From positions 1 to 64,000 of the forward strand of contig CAMWKH010000003.1 of NCBI GenBank assembly GCA_947174805.1: a DNA stretch of 64,000 nt, read 5' to 3'. The DNA comes from an uncultured Roseburia sp. (GTDB taxonomy: Bacteria; Bacillota; Clostridia; Lachnospirales; Lachnospiraceae). This document shows, one piece after another, positions 1 to 8,020 of the stretch (positions are counted from its first letter, which is position 1; every line of letters starts with the position of its first letter). Position numbers and translations under genes: made by a program. The notes beneath the pieces were generated by a model. It ran no database searches and was not told the DNA's origin. It saw nothing but the letters and a program-made list of their open reading frames with translations.

Positions 1-185
1 AATACAATTCTATATTGAAAATTTTGATTGTAACTTTCAGTTCATTTTTTGTGCTGAATATGGCTTTGAATTATTTCTTTCCAGAAATAAACTTTAACAA
101 TCTGTTGGGTTTGCCATCGATAGCTATTGCCGCTATTCTTTTGGTCAAGTGGTTTTTTAAAAACTATGAGATAAAACCAAGATAA
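1..185 (+). CDS. C-terminal end of an unidentified membrane protein (partial)
   Basis: The reading frame is open from the left edge (first full codon at base 3) to a TAA at 183-185, giving about 60 residues. It is rich in Leu, Ile and Phe. There are two likely membrane segments, one near the start and one just before the basic tail KNYEIKPR. The start lies outside the window, so length and family cannot be judged. I do not recognise the family. Confidence 0.45.
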   Translation, partial: YNSILKILIVTFSSFFVLNMALNYFFPEINFNNLLGLPSIAIAAILLVKWFFKNYEIKPR

Positions 186-325
186 AGACAAATGAAGAAG
201 AAACTTTATTTGAAAGGCTGGCCCGTGAAAGGAATATCACAGTGGAGGAAATGGGGGCGATCATTTCAGCCCGCATCGAGGCCGAGGGGCCCGGCGGTAT
301 GCTGCGGTGGTATCCGAATCTATGA
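170..325 (+). pseudogene. Remnant resembling a small Spo0A-C-like protein
   Basis: Frame 2 reads LFERLARERNITVEE followed by a short helical stretch, and stops at TGA 323-325. There is no start codon after the preceding in-frame stop. The motif recalls the small 'Spo0A C-terminal domain-like' proteins of gut Clostridia, which usually read LFERIA...EVRRDIQ. The remnant is cut off after about 40 residues. This is recognition from memory of one short motif, so the assignment is weak. An overlapping ATG frame at 192-428 has no protein-like character. Confidence 0.25.
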
Positions 326-562
326 GCAAGGGTGTATTATGAAAATAACGAATGAATGTGATATTTTGAGTACAACGGAACAGTTTAAAATCAAATATAG
401 TAACAGCGTCGGAGCATATAGAAACTGAAAATCTATATGCTCTATTTTTTGGCGATAAAGGAGAATCACGAATGGAAAATAAATTTTTAAAGGATTGTGA
501 GAAGTTTTCATGTAAATAGTGGCTATATGCCTGCAGCCACTTCCCGCCTTAATGCACGCACT

Positions 563-1384
563 CTAATTTTCGATAACAGGGATTTCAATCTGAACGATAT
601 AATCCTCAATTTTGTCAATGACATTTTCATTGATGCCCATTTCATAAGAATATCCATGAAGAGCCAGTTTGTGCTTTTGTGCGTATGAAAAAATTTCTTC
701 ATACCGCTCAGGTATTTTGTCCCAGCTTCCTTTATGGAAAGCTCTCAGATATTTTCCACCGGGAGTTGTGTGCATGGTTGACTGGTATGTGAGAAAAGGA
801 AGTTCAATAAAAAGTTTGGAATAATCATCAAAGTTTCCTTTCTGCAGGCTGGAAACGGGAATCATGGAGCCGTAGGAAGCATCGTGCAGGCGTCCGAGAT
901 GGTATTTTTCCGTTTCGGCAGTAATCAGCTCGACTTGTTCTTCAAAGGAAGTGTCCGGCTTTACATTAACCGTTACAAGACAGCGCTCTTTCTGCTCGAC
1001 GATACTGATTTCTGATAAATCCATTGTCATCAGTGTAACCATATGCTGGCGCTGTGTACACAGGGTTGTCCTGATTGCCTGCAGGTGCACAAGCTGTGAA
1101 TCAAGGTCTGCTATTTTTTCCTCCAATAGATGTTTTAAATTTTGGGCAGAACGGTTCCTCATAAAATTCTGTACTTCGTGGATTGGAACTTCTAGTTCCC
1201 GAAGCAGGAGGATCGTTTCCAGAATGGAACTTTGGTGGTAGTTATAGCAGCGGTAGTTGTTATCGGGGTTGATGGAAGCAGGCTTAAAAAGACCAATTTC
1301 ATCATACCACATCAAAGTTTTCTTATTGATTCCATGCATTGTTGCAAACTGACCGATTGTGAGGAGTTTGTTATCTTTATTCAT
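563..1384 (-). CDS. MerR-family regulator with GyrI-like effector domain
   Basis: A 273-residue transcription factor of the BmrR type. The N-terminal winged helix (about residues 8-75) has the signatures LTIGQFATMHGINKKTL, WYDEIGLFKP and YRCYNYHQSS. A dimerisation coiled coil follows (about 80-125). Residues 130-270 look like a GyrI/BmrR drug-binding domain, with the typical GGKYLRAFHKGSW turn. It is transcribed away from a MATE pump, and the shared 100-bp gap contains a MerR-type promoter with a 19-bp spacer and a dyad. Established knowledge of the family predicts that it twists this promoter on ligand binding and so switches on the pump. The ligand is unknown. Confidence 0.9.
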   Translation of the reverse strand: MNKDNKLLTIGQFATMHGINKKTLMWYDEIGLFKPASINPDNNYRCYNYHQSSILETILLLRELEVPIHEVQNFMRNRSAQNLKHLLEEKIADLDSQLVHLQAIRTTLCTQRQHMVTLMTMDLSEISIVEQKERCLVTVNVKPDTSFEEQVELITAETEKYHLGRLHDASYGSMIPVSSLQKGNFDDYSKLFIELPFLTYQSTMHTTPGGKYLRAFHKGSWDKIPERYEEIFSYAQKHKLALHGYSYEMGINENVIDKIEDYIVQIEIPVIEN

Positions 1385-1410
1385 AGTTACCTCTAATAAT
1401 TAAAAAGCTC

Positions 1411-1441
1411 TTGACCGTACTGTTACTGTACGGTATATGAT
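1411..1441 (+). promoter_or_regulatory. MerR-type promoter and operator for the MATE pump
   Basis: TTGACC (1411-1416) and TATGAT (1436-1441) are separated by 19 bp, the over-long spacer diagnostic of MerR-activated promoters. The spacer region carries a perfect inverted repeat, ACCGTAC (1414-1420) and GTACGGT (1428-1434), separated by 7 bp. It drives transcription toward the pump at 1486 and lies next to the start of the divergent MerR gene. Confidence 0.85.
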
Positions 1442-1485
1442 ACCAAGTAGAAAGAGAAAATGCAAGGTAAACGGAGGAAAAGTTT

Positions 1486-2817
1486 ATGGAGAATCAAAAT
1501 GTTTATGAAAGACCTGTAACATTACAAAACATATTAAAATTTGCCGTACCTACGATTGCAATGACAGTGTTTATGTCCTTTTACACAATGGTAGATGGTC
1601 TGTTTGTGTCGAATCTAATCGGGACAAACGCACTTTCGGCAATCAATCTCACGGCACCGATTATTCAGCTTGTGACAGCCATCTCCACCATGCTTGCCAC
1701 AGGTGGCAGTGCGGTCATTATGAAAAAGATGGGGGAGCAGAAGGCCGAGGAGGCCAAGGAGGATTTTACTTTCCTGATTTTAGTGAATGTCGTTGTAGGG
1801 ATTTTCATGTGTGCGGCAGGGTACTTAGCCATGGATCATATTTTTGCGGGGATGAATCTCTCCGCAGATGTAGAAGGGTATTGTGTGGAATACTTAAGCA
1901 GGTATCTGGTATTTACTGTGCCAATCCTTCTGATGAATAATTTCACCCTTTACATGATTGCCAGTGAAAAGGCAAACCTTTCCCTGATTTGCTCTGTAAC
2001 AGGGGGTGTCCTGAATATGGCGCTTGACTATGTGTTTATTGCCGGATTCCACATGGGGATCAGTGGGGCGGCGATTGCAACAGGCCTGGGATATTCCGTG
2101 ACGGCGGTTGTGGGATTGCTTGTTTTCAGCCAAAAAAAGAGCCTTCTGCATTTCAAAAAACCTGTGTTTCGCTTTAAAGTTCTCACAAATGCGGCTGCAA
2201 ACGGATGCTCGGAGATGGCGACTGCACTTGTTACCGGTATCATTACAATGATGTTTAACTGGACGATGCTGCATTATGTGGGTGAGGATGGGGTCGCTGC
2301 GGTTACCATTATCATGTATGTGCTGATGTTTGCAAGCTCCCTTTATACAGGGTATTCTTATGGCGTGGCCCCGATGCTCAGTTATTATTATGGGGAACAG
2401 AACCATGAAAAGCTGAAGAAGTTGGCTGCAGTCAGCATGAGGGTGATTGCAGGGATTTCCCTTGTGACGGTTGCAGCTTCCCTTCTTTTGACAAGGCCCT
2501 TGGTGTCTGTTTTTGCACGCCCGGACAATCCGGTGTATGATCTGGCAGTGACTGGAAACAGGATTTGTACGATTGCGCTTTTCTTTATAGGTTTTAATAT
2601 ATTTGCAAGCGGCATGTTTACTGCATTATCCAACGGAGTGGTTTCGGCTGTCCTGGCATTTGCAAGGTCATTTGTATTTATGCTGATTACGATGATCGTG
2701 CTTCCGCTTATTTTGGGTGTGAATGGAATCTGGCTGGCAACACCTGTGGCGGAACTGATGGCGCTTGCATTGTCCATATTTACGTTATTAAAATATAGGA
2801 AGAGGTACGGTTATTAA
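1486..2817 (+). CDS. MATE-family multidrug efflux transporter
   Basis: A 443-residue polytopic membrane protein of the size and pattern of MATE antiporters: two homologous six-helix bundles, with the N-terminal half beginning LQNILKFAVPTIAMT. Family members export cationic drugs in exchange for Na+ or H+. The start is supported by ACGGAGGAAAAGTTT before the ATG. The upstream 19-bp-spacer promoter and divergent MerR/GyrI regulator indicate drug-inducible expression. The frame is intact. Substrate cannot be inferred. Confidence 0.92.
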   Translation: MENQNVYERPVTLQNILKFAVPTIAMTVFMSFYTMVDGLFVSNLIGTNALSAINLTAPIIQLVTAISTMLATGGSAVIMKKMGEQKAEEAKEDFTFLILVNVVVGIFMCAAGYLAMDHIFAGMNLSADVEGYCVEYLSRYLVFTVPILLMNNFTLYMIASEKANLSLICSVTGGVLNMALDYVFIAGFHMGISGAAIATGLGYSVTAVVGLLVFSQKKSLLHFKKPVFRFKVLTNAAANGCSEMATALVTGIITMMFNWTMLHYVGEDGVAAVTIIMYVLMFASSLYTGYSYGVAPMLSYYYGEQNHEKLKKLAAVSMRVIAGISLVTVAASLLLTRPLVSVFARPDNPVYDLAVTGNRICTIALFFIGFNIFASGMFTALSNGVVSAVLAFARSFVFMLITMIVLPLILGVNGIWLATPVAELMALALSIFTLLKYRKRYGY

Positions 2818-3050
2818 AGAGGGGCATGTGTGCCTGCATCCAAACGCAATACGGCAGTAGATGAGTATTGGCGGGCTGCCACACAATAAAAGGTGTATTG
2901 TAAAGAAGTGAGAGATTCAAAACGATACACTTTTCGATATTATTCCAAAAAAGATATGCGTCTAAGTTAATGGTGTATAGGCTTTATAGACGCTGAATAT
3001 CCCGCCATATAAAAAAGAAGTAAGATTGGAGGATATTTGATAATCAACAA

Positions 3051-3911
3051 ATGGAAATGCCGCTATCAGAGGAAATAGCTGCTGAACCGATTATAGAGGA
3101 TATGGATTGGTCAAATTATTTTGATGGAATAAATGGTACAGCTGTTTTTTATGAACCGACTGAAAATTGCTATAAAATATATAATCAAGATTTGGCACTT
3201 ACACAGCGCTCGCCATGTTCAACTTTTAAAATTATTTCTTCCTTAATTGCGTTGGAAAACGGCATAATTAAACCAAACGAATCTGTCCATACATGGAGTG
3301 GGGAAATATTTTGGAATGAGGAATGGAATAGGGATATAGATTTTTCTGATGCGTTTCGCTCTTCTTGTGTTTGGTATTTTCGGGAGATTATTGATGAAAT
3401 TGGAAAAGATATGATGCAGGATCATTTAAATGACCTTGGGTATGGAAATTGTGATATTTCTGATTGGGAGGGAAGATTAAATACAAATAATAACAATCCA
3501 ACCCTAACAGGATTTTGGATTGAATCATCATTGCTTATTTCACCTAAAGAGCAAGCAGAAGTAATGGACCGCATTTTTGGTGAAAATACAGATTATTCAG
3601 AAGAAACACTAGACCAATTAAAACAGGTTATGCTGATATCAGAGCAAAAGAACGCAGGCATTTCAATTTATGGAAAAACAGGAATGGGCAAGGCAGATGG
3701 TATCGTTGTAGATTCATGGTATACAGGTTTTGCAGATACCACTGATAAAAGGATTTGCTTTTGTGTGTATTTGGGTGAGACGGATAATACAAATGTATCC
3801 AGTGCCAAGGCAAAAGAAATTAAAGTTGCAATAGAGGTATTTTTCAGTGCTTCTTTTAGCAATTCAAGAAAATTGAGTGAAAGTTTCTGCAAAATTCTTG
3901 ACAATATTTAG
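3051..3911 (+). CDS. Class D beta-lactamase-like / BlaR1-sensor-like protein without signal peptide
   Basis: A 286-residue protein with all the class D active-site motifs. These are S57-T-F-K60 (nucleophile and the lysine that is carboxylated in this family), S105-C-V107, FWIES near 155-159, and Y207-G-K-T-G211. The order and spacing match clostridial CDD-type enzymes and the sensor domain of BlaR1. Such proteins are normally exported or membrane-anchored, but no signal peptide or membrane helix precedes the domain here, and an in-frame TAA at 3021 prevents extension. The gene is markedly AT-rich and precedes a TetR regulator. It may be a truncated sensor or a lactamase that lost its leader, so activity outside the cell is doubtful. 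Confidence 0.75.
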   Translation: MEMPLSEEIAAEPIIEDMDWSNYFDGINGTAVFYEPTENCYKIYNQDLALTQRSPCSTFKIISSLIALENGIIKPNESVHTWSGEIFWNEEWNRDIDFSDAFRSSCVWYFREIIDEIGKDMMQDHLNDLGYGNCDISDWEGRLNTNNNNPTLTGFWIESSLLISPKEQAEVMDRIFGENTDYSEETLDQLKQVMLISEQKNAGISIYGKTGMGKADGIVVDSWYTGFADTTDKRICFCVYLGETDNTNVSSAKAKEIKVAIEVFFSASFSNSRKLSESFCKILDNI

Positions 3912-3945
3912 TTAACATTATAAAATTAAGCATGTGCTTAATTTT
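3898..3945 (+). promoter_or_regulatory. Promoter overlapped by an 11-bp-arm palindromic operator
   Basis: TTGACA (3898-3903), a 17-bp spacer and TAAAAT (3921-3926) form a good promoter inside the end of the beta-lactamase-like gene. A perfect inverted repeat with 11-bp arms and a 2-bp centre (AAAATTAAGCA / TGCTTAATTTT, 3922-3945) covers the -10 and start site. This is the expected position for repression by the TetR protein encoded just downstream, implying autoregulation. The operator assignment is inference from position and symmetry. Confidence 0.7.
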
Positions 3946-3959
3946 GCGGGAGGGAATTT

Positions 3960-4529
3960 ATGGATAAAGGCGATGAAAGAAAGAAGCAACTCTTACGGGT
4001 TGCACTAGATGTATTTATAGAAAAAGGCTACTACGGTACAAGTACCCGCGAAATTGCAAGAAGGGCTGGTGTCAGTTCTGGTTTATTATTTCACTATTTC
4101 AGAAATAAAGATAGTATTTATCTTGAGTTGGTAAAGATTGGTGTTGAAGAAATGAAAATTGATACAGAAACAGCGATAAACGCACCTTGTGAATACCTTT
4201 TTCAGACGATAAAGAATACGTTTGAACAGCTGGAAAGCAATCCCTCTTTTGGGAAGATGTTTGTGTTTATGGATAATGTGCAGCATACAGCGGTAAATGA
4301 AAAGGAGATAGAGCTGCTTTTGGAATCGGCAGATATTTGCAGGCAATGGAACCCTATTATTTTAGAAGGGCAGCGGCGGGGCGAGTTTCGAGCGGGTGAT
4401 TCCCATTCATTATGCGTCGCTGTTTTTGGTGCCATACAGGGAATCGCACAGGAAAAAGTCAGAATCCCAAACACACCATTACCAAAGATAGATTGGCTTA
4501 TGGATATGATCGTCAGTCATACTAAATAG
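3960..4529 (+). CDS. TetR/AcrR-family transcriptional regulator
   Basis: A 189-residue regulator. The N-terminal helix-turn-helix (about residues 8-55) reads ALDVFIEKGYYGTSTREIA and then AGVSSGLLFHYFRNKDSIY, the TetR signature. The C-terminal two thirds is an all-helical ligand/dimer domain. The start follows GCGGGAGGGAATTT. A palindrome that overlaps its promoter suggests autorepression. It is flanked by two penicillin-recognising-fold hydrolases, so a cell-wall or drug-related regulon is plausible but unproven. Confidence 0.9.
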   Translation: MDKGDERKKQLLRVALDVFIEKGYYGTSTREIARRAGVSSGLLFHYFRNKDSIYLELVKIGVEEMKIDTETAINAPCEYLFQTIKNTFEQLESNPSFGKMFVFMDNVQHTAVNEKEIELLLESADICRQWNPIILEGQRRGEFRAGDSHSLCVAVFGAIQGIAQEKVRIPNTPLPKIDWLMDMIVSHTK

Positions 4530-4601
4530 CAAAATACATTTATATTTTAGGAGTTAGAAATAACTGAAAATATAACAGAAAGGTATAGAAAAACAGATGT
4601 T

Positions 4602-5633
4602 ATGAAAGCGAAAAGTTATGATGATTTATTCGATAAATATATTCAGTCAAAAAAGATTTGTGAAAGCGTTGTGTTAATTAAAAATGGAACAGGAGAAACT
4701 ATATGTTCAAAGGCTTACGGGGGAAAAACTATAGATAGTCCAATAGTAGCTGCAAGCATAACAAAAATGTTTACTGCTGCGTGTATTTTTACGCTCATTC
4801 AACGAGGAGATATAACACTGAATGATAGTCTGTTGGATTTTTATGAACCTGCTTATCTAAAGGGATTGCACGTTTATAAAGGTAAAGATTATTCTTGTGA
4901 ATTGAAAATATCAGATTTACTCTATCAGACAAGCGGATTGGCAGATATATATGAGGAGGGAAAAAATAATTTAAAAAAGCAAGCTATAATATCCGACACA
5001 TTTATTACTTTTGAAAAAAATATCGCTTTAACAAAAGAAAAAGAAGCTCATTTCCCGCCTAATTACAAGACTAACGCTCACTATGCGGATATTAATTATA
5101 ATATACTGGGTGATATTATTGAGAAAGTCACAAAATGCTCATTAGAGAGTGTGTTTGAAAAATACATATTTTCTAAAATAAATATGGAAAAAACTTATCT
5201 GCCTGTTTCGGAAAAAGAATATATACCTAGGGTTTACTATGGGGATAAGCAGCTATATAGACCGCAATTCATAATGTGCAGTAAAGCAAGTGGCGGTTGT
5301 ATTACAACTACAAAAGATTTAATGATATTTATACAGGCTTTTTTCCGTGGTGAACTTTTTGACAAAAAAATGCTTGATTCAAAACGGTATAGAAAATTAC
5401 AACTATCTATGTTTCCTATCTATTATGGAGGCGGCTATATGAGAATAAAAATGGGCGGATTTTCCACTTCTTTTTTGGGTCAAGGTGATTTGATAGGCCA
5501 TAGCGGGTCAACCGGCTCATTTGCATTTTATTATCCGAACAAAGAGTTATTTTTTGTTGGGGATTTTAACCAAATGAAATATCCTGCACTGCCTATAAGG
5601 TTTGTGATGCAGCTTGCTATGTTTGCCCCATAA
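4602..5633 (+). CDS. Class C beta-lactamase-like serine hydrolase
   Basis: A 343-residue member of the beta-lactamase/transpeptidase-like family (AmpC, D-alanyl-D-alanine carboxypeptidase and esterase relatives). The nucleophile motif is S52-I-T-K55. The second motif is Y161-A-D before INYNILG, where YSN is usual. The third is HSGSTGS near the C-terminus (HxG). No clear export signal is seen, so the protein may be cytoplasmic or may have an upstream start that was lost; an in-frame stop lies about 50 bp upstream. The substrate is unknown. Codon use is AT-rich like its two upstream neighbours, suggesting they were acquired together. Confidence 0.82.
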   Translation: MKAKSYDDLFDKYIQSKKICESVVLIKNGTGETICSKAYGGKTIDSPIVAASITKMFTAACIFTLIQRGDITLNDSLLDFYEPAYLKGLHVYKGKDYSCELKISDLLYQTSGLADIYEEGKNNLKKQAIISDTFITFEKNIALTKEKEAHFPPNYKTNAHYADINYNILGDIIEKVTKCSLESVFEKYIFSKINMEKTYLPVSEKEYIPRVYYGDKQLYRPQFIMCSKASGGCITTTKDLMIFIQAFFRGELFDKKMLDSKRYRKLQLSMFPIYYGGGYMRIKMGGFSTSFLGQGDLIGHSGSTGSFAFYYPNKELFFVGDFNQMKYPALPIRFVMQLAMFAP

Positions 5634-5653
5634 GAAATAGTAGAATTTTTCTC

Positions 5654-6610
5654 TCACCTACACGGATATGACAAAAATTCAACTATTTCTTCGCTTATCA
5701 CTTGGTATTCAAAATCATGAATATAATGTGGGCAGTCTAATTCTATCATTTTACTATTTGGAACATTTGCGATATATTTTTTTTGAGAACTTCGCCATAT
5801 TTCTTTATCCCAACCTGTCCCCTGGCCATTCGATGCAAACAGAAGCATTGGAACTTGTGGTATATTATCCGATTCAACTTTGCTTGCATTTTCCTTAATA
5901 CTTTTTACTTCATTAAGCATTGTAATTGTTGCTGTTCGATTATAGAAAACTGCTCTATATATCTCTTTTTCCTTGTTAGAGAGAGTGCCATTTGTTATTG
6001 CGTCACTATCTGAAACACCCGGCAGTAATCTCGTTATTCCAATGGCAGATGCAAACTGACTTAATTTAAGCATAGCCATATTGATATTATAATCTTGATA
6101 CGACTTAGGAACTGCCATATCAAGACCTATGATAGCTAATACTTCTTCGGGATATTGTTGTGCCCAATATAATGCTTCAATTCCTGACATGGAATGGGGA
6201 CAAAGGATATAGGGTGCTTCGATACCTGCCGCCTTTAGAGCAGCCCTTGTGTCTGCTAATACGGATTCAATGCCTCTTTTTTTGTCAACGACATCACTGA
6301 AACCATATCCGAATTTCTCTACAACTACAATTCGATATTTATCGCTTAACAGTGAGTAAAGAGATTTGAAATCCAATATGGGAGAACAGGTTCCGCCACC
6401 AGACATAAATACAAGTGTTTTTTCGCCGCTTCCCTCAGTATATACACTCATATTATGCCCGTCAATTTCTACCATTGTACTGATAGGTAAAAGCAGCTTC
6501 TGTTCCTTGTTTAAGTGAATTTTGTGATTTATATATATTGCAAGCAGTAAAATAAATGTAATTATTGCAATCCCTAATAAAATCTTCATTGTTTTCTTCA
6601 CTTTCGTCAT
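5654..6610 (-). CDS. Membrane-anchored alpha/beta hydrolase
   Basis: 318 residues if started at the ATG at 6610, which is preceded by GCAGGGAAAAAT and begins MTKVKKTMKILLG, followed by one membrane helix. The alpha/beta-hydrolase core starts with the oxyanion strand LVFMSGGGTCSP. The nucleophile elbow is PHSMSG, and the likely catalytic His lies in CPHYIHD near the end. The frame stays open upstream to 6757, so longer forms starting at about 6742 (ATG) or 6757 (GTG) cannot be excluded; the latter would start right beside the divergent MerR promoter. The substrate is unknown. It converges on the serine hydrolase and diverges from a TipA-type regulator. Confidence 0.8.
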   Translation of the reverse strand: MTKVKKTMKILLGIAIITFILLLAIYINHKIHLNKEQKLLLPISTMVEIDGHNMSVYTEGSGEKTLVFMSGGGTCSPILDFKSLYSLLSDKYRIVVVEKFGYGFSDVVDKKRGIESVLADTRAALKAAGIEAPYILCPHSMSGIEALYWAQQYPEEVLAIIGLDMAVPKSYQDYNINMAMLKLSQFASAIGITRLLPGVSDSDAITNGTLSNKEKEIYRAVFYNRTATITMLNEVKSIKENASKVESDNIPQVPMLLFASNGQGTGWDKEIWRSSQKKYIANVPNSKMIELDCPHYIHDFEYQVISEEIVEFLSYPCR

Positions 6611-6757
6611 ATTTTTCCCTGCCTTTGCCGATTTGCTGACAATTTTATTTTTATCAAGACCTGCCCTTGCTATATTGCGCTCTCCTAAAATTAATTCAAA
6701 CATAATTGTAACTAACGATATAAGTTTTGTCAATAAAGCCATTTTTTTGGAATACAC

Positions 6758-6788
6758 TTGACTTTGACGTAACGTAATAGTTTATAAT
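6758..6788 (+). promoter_or_regulatory. MerR-type promoter with 19-bp spacer
   Basis: TTGACT (6758-6763) and TATAAT (6783-6788) are 19 bp apart, and an imperfect dyad (TTGACGT / ACGTAAT core) fills the spacer. It points toward the TipA-like regulator at 6903, as expected for an autoregulated MerR gene, and may also affect the divergent hydrolase. Confidence 0.8.
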
Positions 6789-6834
6789 GATAAAAAATCA
6801 CAGAGAAAGGATGATGCCATATGAAAGAAAACGG

Positions 6835-6866
6835 GTAAGAGTGTGATTGAAGCACACTTTTACCAG
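6835..6866 (+). promoter_or_regulatory. Leader hairpin between MerR promoter and its gene
   Basis: GTAAGAGTGTG and CACACTTTTAC form an 11-bp stem (one G-U in RNA) around a 7-base loop. It follows a five-codon ORF (ATG at 6821, MKENG) that ends inside the first arm. No long T-run follows, so it is not a classical terminator. It may be a translation-coupled leader element, or the scar of a deleted gene that once sat between promoter and regulator. Confidence 0.45.
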
Positions 6867-6902
6867 TAAAAGACATTTTTAGACGGTATGGAGGAGGTTT
6901 GT

Positions 6903-7652
6903 ATGACGAAAAAACTTATGTCTGTCCATGAAGTTGCTAAATTAACCGGTATCACTGCCCGCACACTTCACTACTATGATAAAATTGGACTTTTAAAACC
7001 TACGAAAGTAACTGAAGCGGGCTATCGAAGGTATGACGATACAGCACTTAGCCGGCTGCAAAATATTTTGTTGTTTCGTGAATTAGAGTTTCCTTTAAAA
7101 GAAATCAAAGCAATTCTTGACAGCCCTAATTTTGACCCATCAGAAGTAATTGCTCAGCAAATTGAGCTGTTAGAATTACAATATAAACACATAGGGAAAC
7201 TTATTACCCTTACACGTGAAATTCAAAAAAAAGGAGCAAAAGTAATGAATTTTGATATTTTTGACAAGAGCGAAATCGAAAAGTTTCAGGAGGAAGTAAA
7301 AGAAAAATGGGGCAATACCAAAGCATATCAAGAGTACAAACAAAAGGATATTGCTCTGAATGGAGATAATTATAGCAAGAGTTCAAACGAGCTGATGACA
7401 ATCTTTTCAGAATTAGGAGAATTAAAACATTTAACACCTAATTCTGATGAGGTACAAAAGAAAATCTCTGCATTGCAGAAATATATAACCGATAATTACT
7501 ATGTATGTACCGATGAAATTCTTTGTGAATTGGGTGAAATGTATGTATGTGATGAACGCTTCAAGAACAATATTGACAAAGCAGGTGGTGATGGAACTGC
7601 TGATTTTGTCAAACAGGCTATTGTTGTGTATTGCGGTAAAAAGAAGGTGTAA
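6903..7652 (+). CDS. TipA-type MerR regulator
   Basis: 249 residues from the ATG at 6903, which has GGAGGAGG 7 bp upstream; an ATG at 6888 overlaps that ribosome site and is unlikely. The N-terminal winged helix has MSVHEVAKLTGITARTLHYY and DKIGLLKP. A long coiled coil follows (about 75-115). The C-terminal 130 residues resemble the TipAS antibiotic-recognition domain. Its WGNTKAYQEY lies near the start of that domain, and acidic or aromatic helices follow. TipA-like proteins bind antibiotics or multidrug ligands and activate their own promoter, which agrees with the 19-bp-spacer promoter upstream. Confidence 0.9.
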   Translation: MTKKLMSVHEVAKLTGITARTLHYYDKIGLLKPTKVTEAGYRRYDDTALSRLQNILLFRELEFPLKEIKAILDSPNFDPSEVIAQQIELLELQYKHIGKLITLTREIQKKGAKVMNFDIFDKSEIEKFQEEVKEKWGNTKAYQEYKQKDIALNGDNYSKSSNELMTIFSELGELKHLTPNSDEVQKKISALQKYITDNYYVCTDEILCELGEMYVCDERFKNNIDKAGGDGTADFVKQAIVVYCGKKKV

Positions 7653-7669
7653 TTTACTGTACGAAATCG

Positions 7670-7790
7670 ATACGCTGTCCTGTTTGCGAAAGAAAACCCG
7701 TGACAGAATTAGAAAAGATTTAATGGAAGATATCCCGTACGCAAGTCATTTCAGACGGAATCTGCCCGTTGGGGCAGTCTGTTTTTCCAA
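7670..7790 (+). pseudogene. Decayed cysteine-rich KTR-type protein of a conjugative transposon
   Basis: One frame reads IRCPVCERK and, after a single-base shift, the next frame reads KTRDRIRKDL. Together they reproduce the CPVCxxKTRxxIRxDT start of the small 'cysteine-rich KTR domain' protein carried by many Tn916/Tn1549-type elements. Further downstream only scraps such as CAGACGGAATCTG match the expected second CxxC region. The frame is broken and no start is visible. Recognition rests on one motif. Confidence 0.5.
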
Positions 7791-8020
7791 GTGGATGGGA
7801 TCGCCTGCTCAGCAATGAATTCTTAGACAATACGATTCTGTAGACTGGATTTTAGGGCAGGCAGGGGCGGGCAGATAATTTCGCCCCTCTGTCCCTGCTC
7901 ATTGAAATCACGCTTCTGGACTTTCTCTTTTTTCATTATCTTACAGCCTTTGTGCCGGCTGCTGCGGAATCCCTCTCATAGCCATATCGTTTATTAAAAT
8001 TATCTCTTTAGAACTAAGAT
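7791..8020. other. Intergenic stretch without a supported gene
   Basis: About 230 bp. The only frame of note is on the minus strand, a 37-codon ATG frame from 7950 back to about 7840 starting MKKEKVQKRDF. It has no recognisable relatives and I do not call it a gene. The GC-rich patch GGGGCGGGC...GCCCCT may be an old terminator. The region lies between transposon remnants and is probably debris of the same element. Confidence 0.3.

Noticed and set aside
192-428. ATG frame of 78 codons
   Set aside because: Composition is not protein-like, it has no ribosome site and it overlaps a better motif in another frame.
471-518. Mini-ORF with AAAGGAG before it (MENKFLKDCEKFSCK)
   Set aside because: Only 15 codons, no similarity and an A/T-rich context; it may be the stub of a deleted gene but cannot be supported.
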